The notes below the pieces were generated by a model. It saw nothing but the letters and a program-made list of their open reading frames with translations, did no database searches and had not been told where the DNA came from. Positions 43,232-55,149 of a stretch of 64,000 nucleotides of DNA are shown here, piece by piece. This DNA is from Aspidapion aeneum (Eukaryota > Arthropoda > Insecta > Coleoptera > Brentidae), in the NCBI GenBank assembly GCA_963576565.1, contig OY755042.1, forward strand, positions 14,359,272 to 14,423,271, in the 5' to 3' direction. Positions within the stretch are counted from its first letter, which is position 1. Each line of letters opens with the position of its first letter. Position numbers and translations under genes: made by a program.

Positions 43232-44847
43232 TACTGATAACTAAAAGCCTTCGTGATTTTTTGCCAGGCCTTATTTTTCTCCTGTGGACACTACTTAAGT
43301 TTTTTTTATTTTCGATTATGTGTTTGAAGTCGCTTACCAGACCCATTTCTCGAATATTTCAGTAAAAGCTCCAGACAATTCAAATTACATTTTTCGAAAA
43401 AAAATAAATGAAATTACAAATTTATCAGTGTTCCCAACGAAAACGAGATATCTGCGACCTTAACAAATCAATTCTTAGCAATCCGCCAAACTGCTTTGAA
43501 TTTATGTTGAATGTAGCTGGAATTTTCTGAAATTTGTGAAAATTTTTCAGTTTTGTATCTTAGCTGAGTATAATTTAAAAATGAATGGTGCAAATCAAAA
43601 TCAGTTTTTAAGGATCCTTACATTTAAGGTTCTTTTGTTATTCTTTCCTTAAGTGAATGTTGCTGCAGATTGATATAAGAAATATTTTGGCCACCTTTGT
43701 TTTTTAATTTACTAAGTGTATTATTTTAACACGAATACTAATCTATGCCGCTAATTTTTTTATTAGATTTTATTTTGTTTTTTTTAACATTTATTGCACT
43801 CATGTATAAACTTGGACTCGGCATTAGATTTTTAGAAAGTTCCACCATTTCTCGGGAGCGTTTCCAATTGTATTTCTTTAGTCATTTTTATCAAATCCCT
43901 TGTCATCCTTTTCATAGGGATTGACTTCTATTATACAATTTTACCTAACCTGAATACAAAGCGAGCGTCTGTCTGTCACTCACACATGAGTTATCTCTTT
44001 TAAATTTGACATTTACACCCTCTTGACCCTATAGGATTTTCGTTCAGAAAAATTTAGGATATTTTGCGGACAATATAAAAGACTCTATAAAATCTCTATT
44101 TGAAACATATTTGACAGTATTATTATTGAGATATTTTGTTGTGGTGTTTTTTATTTGATTTTTTATGAATTTTGTGGCTTGCACAAAATAGTTCTACATC
44201 TTTTTGGTTTGCCGACAATTGCGCACGTTTTTAGGTTTCTTTAACCATTCAATATTAAATTCCTTAAAAATGTTTTTGTCTTTCTCTACATTAAAATTTA
44301 TTTAGTCGAACAGTTTCGGCTTATTAGGCTATTACAAGGAATCCTATAGTGAAATCTGGATAGAAGCCGGTTTCTTATCTGGTTTCTACTCTTTCCGCGG
44401 TCTCTTGCCGTCATGTTTGATCTTGATGAAAATCGCTACATTACTTATTTTTCCGAATGTTGGCCAGTTTGACCGTAAAGTTACTAAAATGGATAAAAAT
44501 GATTTTAGACCTTTGCTAAATATATACCATATAACGGGGGTGACGTAATATAAACGCACATACTCGGGACATACCGTTACTCTCGAGAGCAGTTGTCAAG
44601 AGTAGATATTTATCAAAATTGAACACCCTTCCTTAATTAAACGAATAAAGCTTTTCAACACCAGAAATAAAAATTAATGGCCTGATAGAAAATAAGAATA
44701 CAACTAGAAAAGAAAATTTAATGTTTTCAATATTTTGAATTGCCAAAAGTTAAGGGAGTTCAAAAATGCTGTGATACCTTTCTGTAATTTTTATAACCTC
44801 CAGCAGATGAACAGGTTTATAATTTTGCTAAGCATGTAAATATTTAA
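43232..44847. other. Unannotated intergenic sequence
   Basis: About 1.6 kb with no gene, terminal repeat or match to other families in the window. The longest open frames are short and unlike known proteins. Confidence 0.35.
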
Positions 44848-46288
44848 AGGATCAGGCACACCTCTTATGGGATTTCTGTAATCCGTCAAACTTCATGAAA
44901 TTTTGGTATGTTGTAGACTGAACCTTTCTTATCAAAAGCTCTTATGGGCCCAACTTAAATTAATGACCAGTTTTTGAAATACAGGGTGTTGAAAGTGAGA
45001 ATGTCCAAGAAGCATAATGGCTTTTTAAATGGGTTTTCCAAACATAAACGCAATGTTTTTATTTCATATATTTACGATTTATTTATTTTTTTAATCTGTA
45101 CCTTTAAAACTCTATCTACAGGGTATTTAAGTAAATATCAGTCGAATGTTTTAATGAGAAATAAGCTTTAGTGTGCTTTCGATTAAACCTTGCTCATAGA
45201 AGTCCTCAACTAAATTAATTTTCAGTTTGTGAAATCCAGAGTGTTGAAGGTAATAATGTTTAAGAAGCATAATAGCTTTTTAGCCGGGTTTAGATTATTT
45301 ATTAGGTTTCTAAAGATTATTTTAATGATAAAGCTGGACTTAAAACAGGGAGTTTTGGCATTTTTTAAATACATATTAAAAATCTATGTACTGTATATAT
45401 CATTGAGCACCTTACTATTAACAGAGGGCATTTAGCAAAATGTTGGTACAAAAAAAGGAAAAAGGCCATTATTGTAAAGAAAACGGGACTTTTTTTAAAA
45501 TCCTCTACCAAAATACCGGATGAAAAATGTTAATTAACGTAATACAATTACTTTATAATCATTTCTTGTTTGGAAAACCCGTCTAAAGAACTATAATGCT
45601 TCTTAGACATTATCATTTTCAACACCCTGTATTTCAAAAACTGGTCATTAATTTAAATTGGGGCCATAAGAACTTTTTATAAGAAAGGTTTAATCTAAAA
45701 CACTAACGTTTGTTTCTCGTTACCAATTTCCGTTAATATTTACTTAAACAACCTGTAGATTATGCTTTAAAGGTACAGAGTAAAAATAATAAACAAATCG
45801 TAAATATATGTAATATTAACAATGTGTATATGTTTGGAAAACCCGTCTAAAGAACTAGTGTGCTTCTTGGACATTATCACTTTTAATACCCTGTATTTCA
45901 AAAACTGGTCACACATTTATGTTGGGTCCATGAGAATTTTTGCTAAGTATATAATACTCAACAACATACTAAACCTTGTTTCTTATTAAAAAATTCGACT
46001 AATATTGACTTAAACACCCTGTGGATAAGGTTTTGAAGGTACAGATTGAAAATAATAAATAAATCTTAAATATACGTAATACTAATAGTGCGTATATGTT
46101 TGGAAGACCCGTCTAAAGAGCTTTTATGCTTCTTGGGCATTATCACTTTCAACACCCTGTATTTCAAAAACTGGTCATTAATTTGAAATGGGCCCTTGAG
46201 AATTTTTGATAAGAAAGGTCTACAACATACCAGAATTTCATGAAGTTTGACAGCTTACAGAAATCTCATTAGAGGTGTGCCTGATCCT
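44848..46288. mobile_element. Fold-back element with mirrored internal subrepeats
   Basis: Ends AGGATCAGGCACACCTCT and its inverted complement, with arms of about 250 bp (CTTCATGAAATTTTGGTATG, CAGTTTTTGAAATACAGGG mirrored). Inside, a unit with CAGGGTGTTGAAAGTGA-AATG and AAGAAGCATAATGGC occurs at about 44980 and 45238 (plus) and at about 45590, 45865 and 46135 (minus). The left flank ends in TTAA; the right flank is TTAT. piggyBac-like is possible but unproven. Non-coding. Confidence 0.75.
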
Positions 46289-46689
46289 TTATTTTCTATG
46301 TTAAAAGTGTGGTTTTCACAGTCCACTAGTAACATGTAAACATGTCTTGTAAACACGGATTTAATTGCTACTATGATGTTTGACATCTGTATTGCATTTA
46401 TATTTTTGAATTTCTTTAAAACTTGACCAAAATCACATTAAGGGAATTTTTGTTGGTGAGAACATTTTGATATAAATTCGTCCGATATTTTGGCGATTGA
46501 GTTTATGACTTTGAGTTCTTGACCAAGTTTTCTTTTTGCATCGGCAATCAAGAAAACAAACCTGAACTGCAGTTATAGTTGATGATATTATTTCTGGTTG
46601 TATTTTTCCTAAAAAAAGTTTTAATTTTTCAAAAAATGTTGTGCATCTTAGGTAGTTGCCATTGGTACAAAATTTCAAGAATCACGTTC

Positions 46690-46857
46690 ATTCCATTCCA
46701 TAAAACCGAGCCCCCCCAAGCCTTAGATTTTTTTACATATTTTCAACATATTTAATGATAAAACACAAACAATACCTTAAAATTTGACATCATGAGGCTT
46801 CGGGCCCCCCCAAGAGGCTTCGGGCCCCCCAAGACACATTCCTGGGTGCGCCACTGT
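46690..46857. mobile_element. One-ended hAT-like MITE fragment
   Basis: The right end GGTGCGCCACTG at 46857 follows duplicated GAGGCTTCGGGCCCCCC blocks; the body resembles the 5139-5321 family (ACATATTTTCAACATATTTA-type core). No left terminus with CAGTGGCG was found. Confidence 0.5.
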
Positions 46858-47069
46858 TTTCTTTTAAATCTGCCCAGTAGAAAATACAATGAATTTCAGC
46901 CGACTCGGCATGGCAGGCGTGGCATCGGGAGGGGATGAAGTAAACAACAACTAAATTAGTTTTTATCTTTCAAAGCAGGCTTTTCTATTGCCAGTGTAGC
47001 TTTTTCCTGTATGGTATATGCCAAAAATCCTAATCAAATAATTAACAGTTTTCAAAAATGGCTTACAAC

Positions 47070-47120
47070 CAGTGGCGGATCCAGTGGGGGGCAGAGGGGA
47101 ACGCCCCCCTCCCAGACCTA
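47070..47120. mobile_element. Left end of a CAGTGGCGGATCC-type MITE
   Basis: CAGTGGCGGATCCAGTGGGG is followed by a C-tract as in the 47572 element. A matching right end and target duplication were not found, so it is either truncated or diverged. Confidence 0.45.
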
Positions 47121-47563
47121 TAATTTATTTTAACAAAAACTAATTTAATATGTAAAATTAAAAAAATTATTTAATATTTAAATAAATTTATAAAAAAAAC
47201 CTAAAACAATTTTTTTCGAATTTATATTTTTTTATATTTTCTCAAAGTATGGTTTTCTACTACATGAAATAAAGAAAATTGCAATCTTAAACCCGCGACC
47301 TAACGGCGAGGACAGAAAAAAGTAGATCTCATCCCAAATAAGAAATCTTAATAAAGTTATCCAAAACGAATCGTACCATGCCAAATTTTAGGGGGAATGG
47401 GTAAACGGCTCATACACTGACTCTTCTAGCCGCGATGCTGGCATAGGTATTAGTTTTTTTTAAAATTTATTTTACACTATTCTACAGCAAAGCCAATTAC
47501 AGAATAGGAAGTAGAAGAAATACAAAATTTAAGTAGATATTAAAAAAGAGCTAAGCTCAAAAA
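47121..47563. other. Unannotated AT-rich intergenic sequence
   Basis: No gene or repeat boundary was recognised; it may be the body of the truncated element whose left end is at 47070. Confidence 0.3.
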
Positions 47564-47571
47564 CATCGAAT

Positions 47572-47851
47572 CAGTGGCGGATCCAGGGGGGGCACTAGGG
47601 GCACTTGCCCCCCCCCCCCGAGAATTTTTTGAACATACAAAAAATGAGTAAAAAGTAATGTTTTTGTTAATACAAGTTCAAAATTTTTGCCTGCGGCGCA
47701 TGAAAGTGTCTATTGTTAATATCATCGAAATTACAACCACTGACTAATTCAATAAAATGCTGCTTTAAAAAATATATACCGTTTTTTACCAACAGAGAAT
47801 GTCACCTAAAGTGCCCCCCCCCCGCGAGAAGCACCTCTGGATCCGCCCTTG
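47572..47851. mobile_element. hAT-type MITE, 280 bp
   Basis: Ends CAGTGGCGGATCCAGGGG and, inverted, CAAGGGCGGATCCAGAGG; flanking octamers CATCGAAT (47564-47571) and TATCGAAT (47852-47859) match at 7 of 8. Poly-C and poly-G tracts adjoin the ends, as in other members here. Confidence 0.85.
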
Positions 47852-47954
47852 TATCGAATTCTAATCAAAATTAATTTTTAAAAAATGGTAGCAATAGAAT
47901 ACTTAAATCTAAATATTGAAAAAAAATCTAATTAGGATGATATTTTTAAAAATC

Positions 47955-48735
47955 TCTAAAAACCCTTTTTTTTAGTCTAAGGTAAAAAGACAGTTTCTTA
48001 ATTTGAGCTACAGAGCTGTTAAATATATCTAGTCTACCGACAAATTTATTGCAATTATATCACATATCAAGCAATGGTGAATATTTGTTAACATTAAGTC
48101 TTGGTGTGGGTAAGTAGAAGCTAGGCGGATTACGAGAATGTAGCCTAGGAACCAGGAATAATATTTGCTCTAAAAATTGTGGACAATCAATTTTACCCCC
48201 CAAAACTTCAGACATAAAAATCATCTAAGATTTGGTTCTTCTATCTTGAAGAGATTCCACTTTATGCCTTACTAACAACTCATTATGATGAAACTCGATT
48301 TGAGGATAAACACAATAAAGTCTGAATGAAAGGTATTTAAGGAACCTTCTTTGTACTGATTCAAGATGTTCAACATGGACACCGTAATGAGGATTCCAGA
48401 CGATAGCACTATACTCCAATACAGATCTCACAAAAGCAAAGAACAACATTTTAATAAGGTCAGTGTTAGTGAAGTCACGAGTATTTCTAATTATGAAACA
48501 CAAAGATTTGTAACATTTCTTGACAATATCAGCAATATGTTCAACAAATGACATTGTGGGATCAAAAGTCACTCCGAAGTCCTTAAAAATTTTAGGCCTG
48601 TTCAAAATTTGCCCATCTATAGAATAATCAAATAAAATCTTATTTTGTTTTAAAGTAAAAGTCATAACGTTACATTTTGATGGATTAGTCGCATACACAC
48701 ACGTACTAGCATATAAAACAAGTTAAATAAAAGCT
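47955..48735 (-). pseudogene. LINE ORF2 C-terminus (Jockey/CR1-like), two in-frame stops
   Basis: Minus strand, one continuous frame: NPSKCNVMTFTLKQN, DYSIDGQ, KDFGVTFDPTMSFVEHI, KMLFFAFVRSVLEYSAIVWN then HVEHLESVQRRFLKYLSFR. After a stop (48225) it continues SEVLGGKIDCPQFLEQILFL and VPRLHSRNPPSFYLPTPRLN; after a second stop (about 48050) it reads YNCNKFVGRLDIF. SKC--M-F, GVTFD, VRSVLEY-AIVW-P and LE-VQRRFLK are standard for the region after the LINE reverse-transcriptase active site. The YADD-containing part is missing. Confidence 0.9.
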
Positions 48736-48739
48736 TCTA

Positions 48740-49459
48740 AAAACACTTGATGATAAATAATTAAGGCTCTTTTCAAAACGTTTTCTTCTCTTTAACTAAT
48801 TACCATTTGTTGCAATAAAAAACATAAAAAATGGCTAATTTGAAAACGGAAATAAGTCTCCACTTATAAGGAACTAATAGGTAGCGTATACCTGCGAGGA
48901 ATTAATTACCTATGTGTACGGGAATAATTACCTGCATTGTCGAGCGGTGGGGGAGCAATTTATAAGGAAAGCAATTACTTGGATACCCTCGCAAGTTGCT
49001 GCACATTTGATTGGCAGTGGAAAGAATGGTTCCCCGCCTATGATATCGCTCTATTCTGTTTTCTATTGGTTGCATACGATAAAGAGAGGGGCTATAAAAT
49101 CAATTTAATGCTTCCACTTGTTTTAGATAATCATAAAACAGCGTATTGTGACATAATCGTTGTACCTATGGATCATGACAGTAAAAAGAAGACTTTATCC
49201 TGCAAGAACAAAGCAGACGTCAATTTATAATTTAATAAATAGAGTCGTTTTAGTTCAGATCATGATTTAATACTTATGACTTGACTTTAGTACTTTACAA
49301 TCAGTAATTTTGTTATGACGCCATTAGTTAAACCAACCTTTGGAATTTGCATATGTTAAATAGAAGTAATAAACAATAACTAATAAGGTGGACGTTCTTT
49401 TGGTTTATCTTGATTGTTAATAATGCTGTATAGTTTGAAATAGGAAATTTAAAAGAATC
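48740..49459. other. Apparently single-copy DNA with a TATA-like element
   Basis: It contains inverted CCAAT words (ATTGG at about 49010 and 49065) and CTATAAAATC at 49092-49101. Overlapping frames (48937-49230, 48914-49108) show no known motif, and I do not call a gene. Confidence 0.3.
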
Positions 49460-49477
49460 ATTATACCTATATTCGCC

Positions 49478-49625
49478 GTCGAAGTGTAGTGGTAGCAATG
49501 TTTGTTTCCCACACCGGCGGTCTGGGTTCGACTCCTGGTTGTTTATGTTTGTTTAAAAATGCTTGAACTTTGCGAAACTGGGCAATTGATACTGATTGGA
49601 TGGAAAGTCCCAGTATAAAAAAAAT
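49478..49625 (+). mobile_element. tRNA-derived SINE (tRNA-Gly-like head)
   Basis: The head has GTAGTGGTAGCA (box A region) and GGTTCGACTCC (perfect box B); the order and spacing of the D-arm, anticodon region (TTTCCCACAC) and T-arm resemble tRNA-Gly. A short body and A-rich tail (TATAAAAAAAAT) follow. Target duplication of 18 bp with one mismatch: 49460-49477 and 49626-49643, both ending CCTATATTCGCC. Pol III transcription is inferred from the boxes. Confidence 0.88.
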
Positions 49626-49863
49626 ATTACACCTATATTCGCCTATGTGCAAAGTACCGGTATTCATAATTTACCCTTATAGGCTAAAAATGACATTAAA
49701 ATTATATCAGATACCGTAGGGTGCAGTCCTAATAGTTGGGAGCGTAAGCCAGTTTTGTCTGCATTTTTGCTTACCGTAATTAAACTTGGCACCGATTATA
49801 AAGACACACGTGCTTTTATTTTAAGCAATAAAAAAATGTATTGATTTATTTTCCTCCAGCAAA

Positions 49864-50454
49864 TAAATACTCTGCCAATATATGGGCCCCTAAGCTCACA
49901 CTAGGTACTATAGTTATAGTGTACGTGTGAGCTAATATAACTAAAAACTGAAATATATTTTATTTAACTCCACTAAATTACCTTTTGTTTGATACCACAC
50001 AAGCCATGTTTTGACTTAAACTCAAATTTTTGAAATCTACCCCCACCCTTAAAAAAAACAAAAAACTAAAATGTATTTTGTTAAACTCCGGACTCAATTA
50101 CCTTTCGTTTGATATCACACACGCCATATTTTCACTTAAACTCTAATTTTTAAAATATACCCCCACCCTTTTTTTTTCAAATAAATTAAAATGTATTTTG
50201 TTTAACTGCAAACTCAATTACCTATCGTTTGATATCACACACGCCATATTTTCACATAAACTCTAATTTTTGAAATCTACCCCCACCCTTTTATTTGGTT
50301 TCTGTTCGGTGAATTTTGTTCATTTTTAAATGGGACCATCTCGACCCAAGACCCAGCCTAGGTACCAAATTTCATTAAAATCGGCCAAGCGGTTTTTGAG
50401 TTATGCGCGTTGGTCGTTACAGACAGACATACAGACACACAGACAGACAGACAT

Positions 50455-50501
<47 letters not shown>

Positions 50502-51276
50502 GGCAGACGGCGCAACAAAAAAGTTTCAAAATCATCTGAAACGCAAAAATATATAAAAATTTTTGAAATCGGAGCAACTTTTTTTTTCTCGAAAAAATTA
50601 GGATCACCATAGCTCACACTGCTATAGTATAGTATATGTGTGAGCTAAAAATAATGTATTAGCTCACACTACTTACTATACTATATAGTAGTGTGAGCTA
50701 TAGTGATCCTAATTTTTTCGAGAAAAAAAAAGTTGCTCCGATTTCAAAAATTTTTATATATCTTTGCGTTTCAGATGATTTTGAAACTTTTTTGTTGCGC
50801 CGTCTGTCTATCTGTCTGTCTGTCTGTCTGTATGTCTGTCTGTCTGTAACGACCAATGCGCATAACTCAAAAACCGCTTGCCCGATTTTAATGAAATTTG
50901 GTACCTACGCTGGGTTTTGGGTCGAGATGGTCCCATTTAAAAATGAACAAAATCCACCAAACACAAGCCAAATAAAAGGGTGGGGGTATATTTCAAAAAT
51001 TAGTTTATGTAAAAATATGGCGTGTGTGATATCAAACGAAAGGTAATTGAGTCTGGAGTTAAACAAAATACATTTTAGTTTAAAAAAAAAGGTGGGGGTA
51101 GATTTGAAAAATTAAAGTTTAATTCAAAACATGGCTTGTGTGGTATCAAACGAAAGGTAATTGAGTCTGGAGTTCAATAAAATATATTTCAGTTTTTAGT
51201 TATATTAGCTCACACGTACACTATAACTATAGTACCTAGTGTGAGCTTAGGTGCCCATAGATTGGCAGAGTATTTT
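49864..51276. repeat. Two R4 copies head to head: 1.4-kb inverted repeat
   Basis: 49864-50648 (plus) and 50659-51276 (minus) are inverted R4 copies; the left copy has one extra internal unit. Outer tips: ATACTCTGCCAAT..TAAGCTCACACTAGG and its inverted match. Inner tips: palindromes of CTCACAC..GTGTGAG type. (ACAG)n runs at 50421-50508 and the mirrored (CTGT)n at 50805-50850 produce spurious frames with repeated cysteine-leucine-serine-valine. Confidence 0.85.
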
Positions 51277-51279
51277 TTT

Positions 51280-52919
51280 TGAGAAATTTTTAGCGTTGAT
51301 GTTGAGGAGCAAAAAAAATCCAACAGCTTAGTTATGCAAGACACTGCGTTAAAATTTAATATGGACATAAACAAATTGTTTCTTTCTAAACCAAAAAGTG
51401 CTGAATGGGTGTTACGTATTGATGGTCAGAGTAAAGGGGGTTTATATAAATAATTCTTAATGAAAAAAATCTAAAAAATGGAAAAGTAACTGAATTTCTT
51501 AGACATATTATTATTTTAAAAAATTATACTATTAATAAAAGACTTTGGCTTTTATTTATATTTAACAAAAAGAAAAAGACAATTAGTTTAAACTTCAAAA
51601 CGACAGGGTGTCTTTAAAAATAAGTAGTTTTTATGATAATTTTTTTATGACGACGATAAAATATATATTTAATAATAAATATTTAATATACAAAAGTCAA
51701 AATCAGTACTTTACAACAATGTTAGTACAGCTACCATTTTCTAAAATAAAAAAAATTCTGCAGAGTGGTAAAACTATAATAAAAAGTATTTTTGTGACAA
51801 ATTAACATCTTGTTGACTTCATTCTTGTGAAAAACACTATGCACACACTACATTACTATTAACTGAACCTATACTGGGCAACAACTTTTTGCTTTCATTT
51901 GTGCCACTGTGTTAATTGGAATTTTACAATAAAACTTAGTAAAATTTATCAACTTGATATTGGTTATAATACAAAAATTTAAGTTTAAGTAATTTTGTAA
52001 TATGCTGAAATATAAAAAGGTGATATTAAAAAAATATATAAAAAGAAGTAGGCGCAAACTTTTGTTCATACCGGCTATACAGTGTAAGATACCTTACTAA
52101 TTTCACCACTTATAACACCACCACTTATAATAAGAAAAACATATTTTTATGTTTCTTTTGTCAATTTATAAAAAATTCTAAATACCTAAAATTTATAAAT
52201 TTTTTTTTAGGCACCACTTTAGTACACTAATACATACATTTTTAAGTAACACCTTAAAAATATTTGATGATAGTGAATAGTGAGAGTGATCTATCTATAA
52301 AAAAATCCAAAATGCTTTTTTTTGGAAGCAATTAATCTTGAATTATTTTATATTTCATACCCAAATTCAACATAAACACACAGTTTTTTACTTCGTTTTG
52401 TGTAAGTATTTAATAAAACATATACTTCTCTCTGTAAAAACTAAACTTTTGCTAGTGAAACTCGATTTTCCACATATTTGCTGTTTGCAGTTATCACCTA
52501 ATTGGCAGAATTTTTTTAAACAATCAATGAAACGCAGACGACATGAACAATCCCCGCGATGGCTCCTTGTTCTTTCCCTCTCATTCTTACAGCGCCAGCG
52601 GTCTGCAGAATAAGTCTTTTGAAAGTCCAAAACGGCGCAGCCTTTAATATTCCATTAGCGATAATAGAAATAAATCATGCCTCCTTCACGAAAGTTATAT
52701 GAAGCACTTATTATTATTTATTCAATATTTATGGTATTATTCTAAATATGTCTTATGCAATCTTTAAAATAAAAATTATTAAAAAATGCTTATTATGGAT
52801 ATTTTTGTTCAATAAAGTATTTAAAAAGGGATGATACGAAAAATAATGTTTTAAATTTTATCTAGGAAAGGCAACGGCTTCCTGCATACAATGTATGCAT
52901 GCTACTGATTAGATAGGTG
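51280..52919. other. AT-rich intergenic sequence
   Basis: CAGGGTGTCTTTAAAAATAA at 51605 looks like one end of a mariner-type MITE but has no partner. Open frames here (51608-51805, 52338-52613 and others) show no known domain. Confidence 0.3.
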
Positions 52920-52927
52920 TACCTATC

Positions 52928-53231
52928 CAGTGGCGGATCCGGGTTGTCCGGGGGCAGGAGGGAAAAACACAAACCAATTTTTCTTTGCGGGATTTAACAA
53001 GAATTAGCCTTAAAGTTTGCCGCTACGTCCAAACAAAATGTGCCGCAGGCAAAAATTTAAACAAAATCAGGTAAATTTTGTGTCAAAATTTGAAAAAAAA
53101 TTTTGGGGAAAATTTTTGAAAAATTTTATATTTGGTAAAAATTTTCGGGCAATACATTGATTATTTTTTTCTGGAACTAAAAATTAGAAGCTTTATGTCA
53201 AGGAGAGGGCCCTCCCCTGGATTCGCCAATG
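52928..53231. mobile_element. hAT-type MITE, 304 bp
   Basis: Ends CAGTGGCGGATCCGGG and, inverted, CATTGGCGAATCCAGGGG; flanking octamers TACCTATC (52920-52927) and TGCCTAAC (53232-53239) match at 6 of 8. Non-coding, with AAATTTT-rich centre. Confidence 0.72.
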
Positions 53232-53239
53232 TGCCTAAC

Positions 53240-53999
53240 TCTATATTATAGGTAAGTTGTTGAAGTACCTATTTACAGGGTGGCTACTTTAGATGGTATG
53301 CTGTCATTAGAACGTGAATATTTGGTTTTTGTAAAACACAAAAACATGTCAACGGAGTTTTTTGACGGGTTTTCTTCTGGAGGCAAAAACAAGAGGTCTA
53401 CTCAAATATAACTTTTTTTAGAGGCGATGCCTCGACCTCTCTCGAGAGCCTATGACAAACAGAACAATAACGGAATAATTTTTTTTTGTACATACTACTA
53501 TGTCGGTTTAAAACGTTTGTCTACGTTGTCCGACACCTTTTCTCCACCTCCTTCGATTCTGACAATCACCTTCTGTCAGGTTTTGACTGTTGCCATTCCA
53601 GTTTAGGAGGACGCCCTCTTTTTCTGCGCCCTATTATTTGTCATTCTAGGACCTGCTTTGGTTAACATAAGTCAATTAAAATGTCCAGAAAGTATTTTTA
53701 ATAACTTATACATGCGTACTGAAAAAGGTTATTTTTGAATTTACATAACATATAACGAGCTAAGGTGATAATGAGTTATGATGTAAGTCCACAAGTAATT
53801 TTTGAATTCACAAATTTGTTGTGAAATTACCTAAATTATGTGATTTGCTTGTTAGGTACATGAAAATTGTAAATTACGATATGCTTGATTTGTGTGATTT
53901 TACGTGTTTTATGTAATTTTACAATGTTACAATAGCTACTTTAAAAAGCAGGTAAAATTAATGGTTTTAATGTATTTTTACATGCGAGAAAGTAAAGTG
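53240..53999. other. Unannotated intergenic sequence
   Basis: ACAGGGTGGCTACTTTAGAT at about 53275 resembles a lone mariner-MITE end. Around 53760-53990 there are several ATGTAATTTTAC-like words. No gene. Confidence 0.3.
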
Positions 54000-54620
54000 G
54001 GTAAATTCAGAACTGTGTAATCAAACATGCGGTTGTCAGATTTATACGCTACTGGTTTGTAGATTTATAATTTGATCTATGATATGAAAATTGATGGGTG
54101 TAAAGAGAATAAAATCATAATTTAGGAATGCGGTTTTCAGATTTTTGATTTGATCTGGTGACAATACAATTTTATAAACAAAATTCGGTAAAGCGGGTGG
54201 GTGATTTGTGTAAAGTGGGTAAATTAAGAACTTTGGAATCAAAACAGATACGAACATGCGGTTGTCCGATTTATGATTTGGTCTCATAACTACAATTTTA
54301 TAAACAAAAAAAAAACGAGCGTGGGGGATAGGTGATGATTGTAAAGGGGGTAAATTCATAACTTTGGAATAAAAACAGATATGAACATGCGGTTTCAGAT
54401 TAATGATTTGATCTGATGACAATACAATTTTATGAAAAATCCGGCCGTAAGAAATGTAAAGGAGGTAATTCAGAACTTTGAAATCCAAACAAATACGAAC
54501 GAACATGTGGTTTTGTGAATTATGATTTTTCTTAGTGGGAATACAATTTAACATAAAACAGTGTTTAAGGTATGTCAAGCAAGGGGTAAATTCAATGGAC
54601 AGGATTGAGGAAATGGAAAT
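54000..54620. repeat. Decayed minisatellite, about 120-bp period
   Basis: Five units marked by GTAAATTCAGAACTTTGGAAT and AACATGCGGTT at about 54026, 54129, 54255, 54386 and 54503, each followed by TTATGATTTGATCTGATGAC and ATACAATTTTAT. The 201-codon minus-strand frame across it is a by-product of the repeat and is not called as a gene. Confidence 0.8.
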
Positions 54621-54809
54621 TTGACTTATGTATATTCCGGTATTCATAATTTACCCTTTTCATTTATTCTTACTTAAAATCCACAAAATTGAGGTCTTCA
54701 AAAAAATTAAGGAAAACGATTTATAACAAAGACAAAGTGTATTGTGTCCTTTCACCCTGTAAAAGGGACAGTATAGAGATACCTTAAATGTGGTAAAAGC
54801 CGGTTACTA

Positions 54810-55100
54810 GTACAGGGTCATTCAAATTAGGAAATTTTAAGTGAGAATGGGTACTTCTAGGAGAGATAGTCACTAACCCACCTCTGCGAGCCTCAAATTT
54901 CAAGGCAAGGTTTTGGGTAAAAATTGGATTTTGATATATCAAGCCGTTTCTGCACTAAGGGGGCTTTTTGAAAAATATGCATGTTGGATTGGGACCTATA
55001 ACTTTCTTAATGGTAAGTGGGTACTATTGAAGTTCAACACACAGTCTTGTTTCATGAATCATTTAGTTCGGGGAAGGCAGGGCAGAATCCCATGACTAAA
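54810..55100. other. Possible lone MITE end and unannotated sequence
   Basis: GTACAGGGTCATTCAAATTA at 54812 looks like a mariner-type terminus without a partner; the short frame at 54913-55095 has no known motif. Confidence 0.25.
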
Positions 55101-55149
55101 GAAAAAATTAATTAAAAAACTTGTACTACATGTAAGTCATTATGTTGGG

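Noticed and set aside
48914..49230. Overlapping plus-strand frames with a TATA-like element nearby
   Set aside because: No motif, no splice structure, and the TATA-like word lies within rather than upstream of the frames.
50330..51046. Several overlapping frames rich in Thr-Asp-Arg-Gln or Cys-Leu-Ser-Val
   Set aside because: They translate (ACAG)n and its complement inside R4; similar frames appear in every R4 copy and in mirror image.
54042..54647. 201-codon minus-strand frame, the second-longest in the window
   Set aside because: It runs across a decayed 120-bp tandem repeat, its peptide repeats the units, and no known domain is visible.
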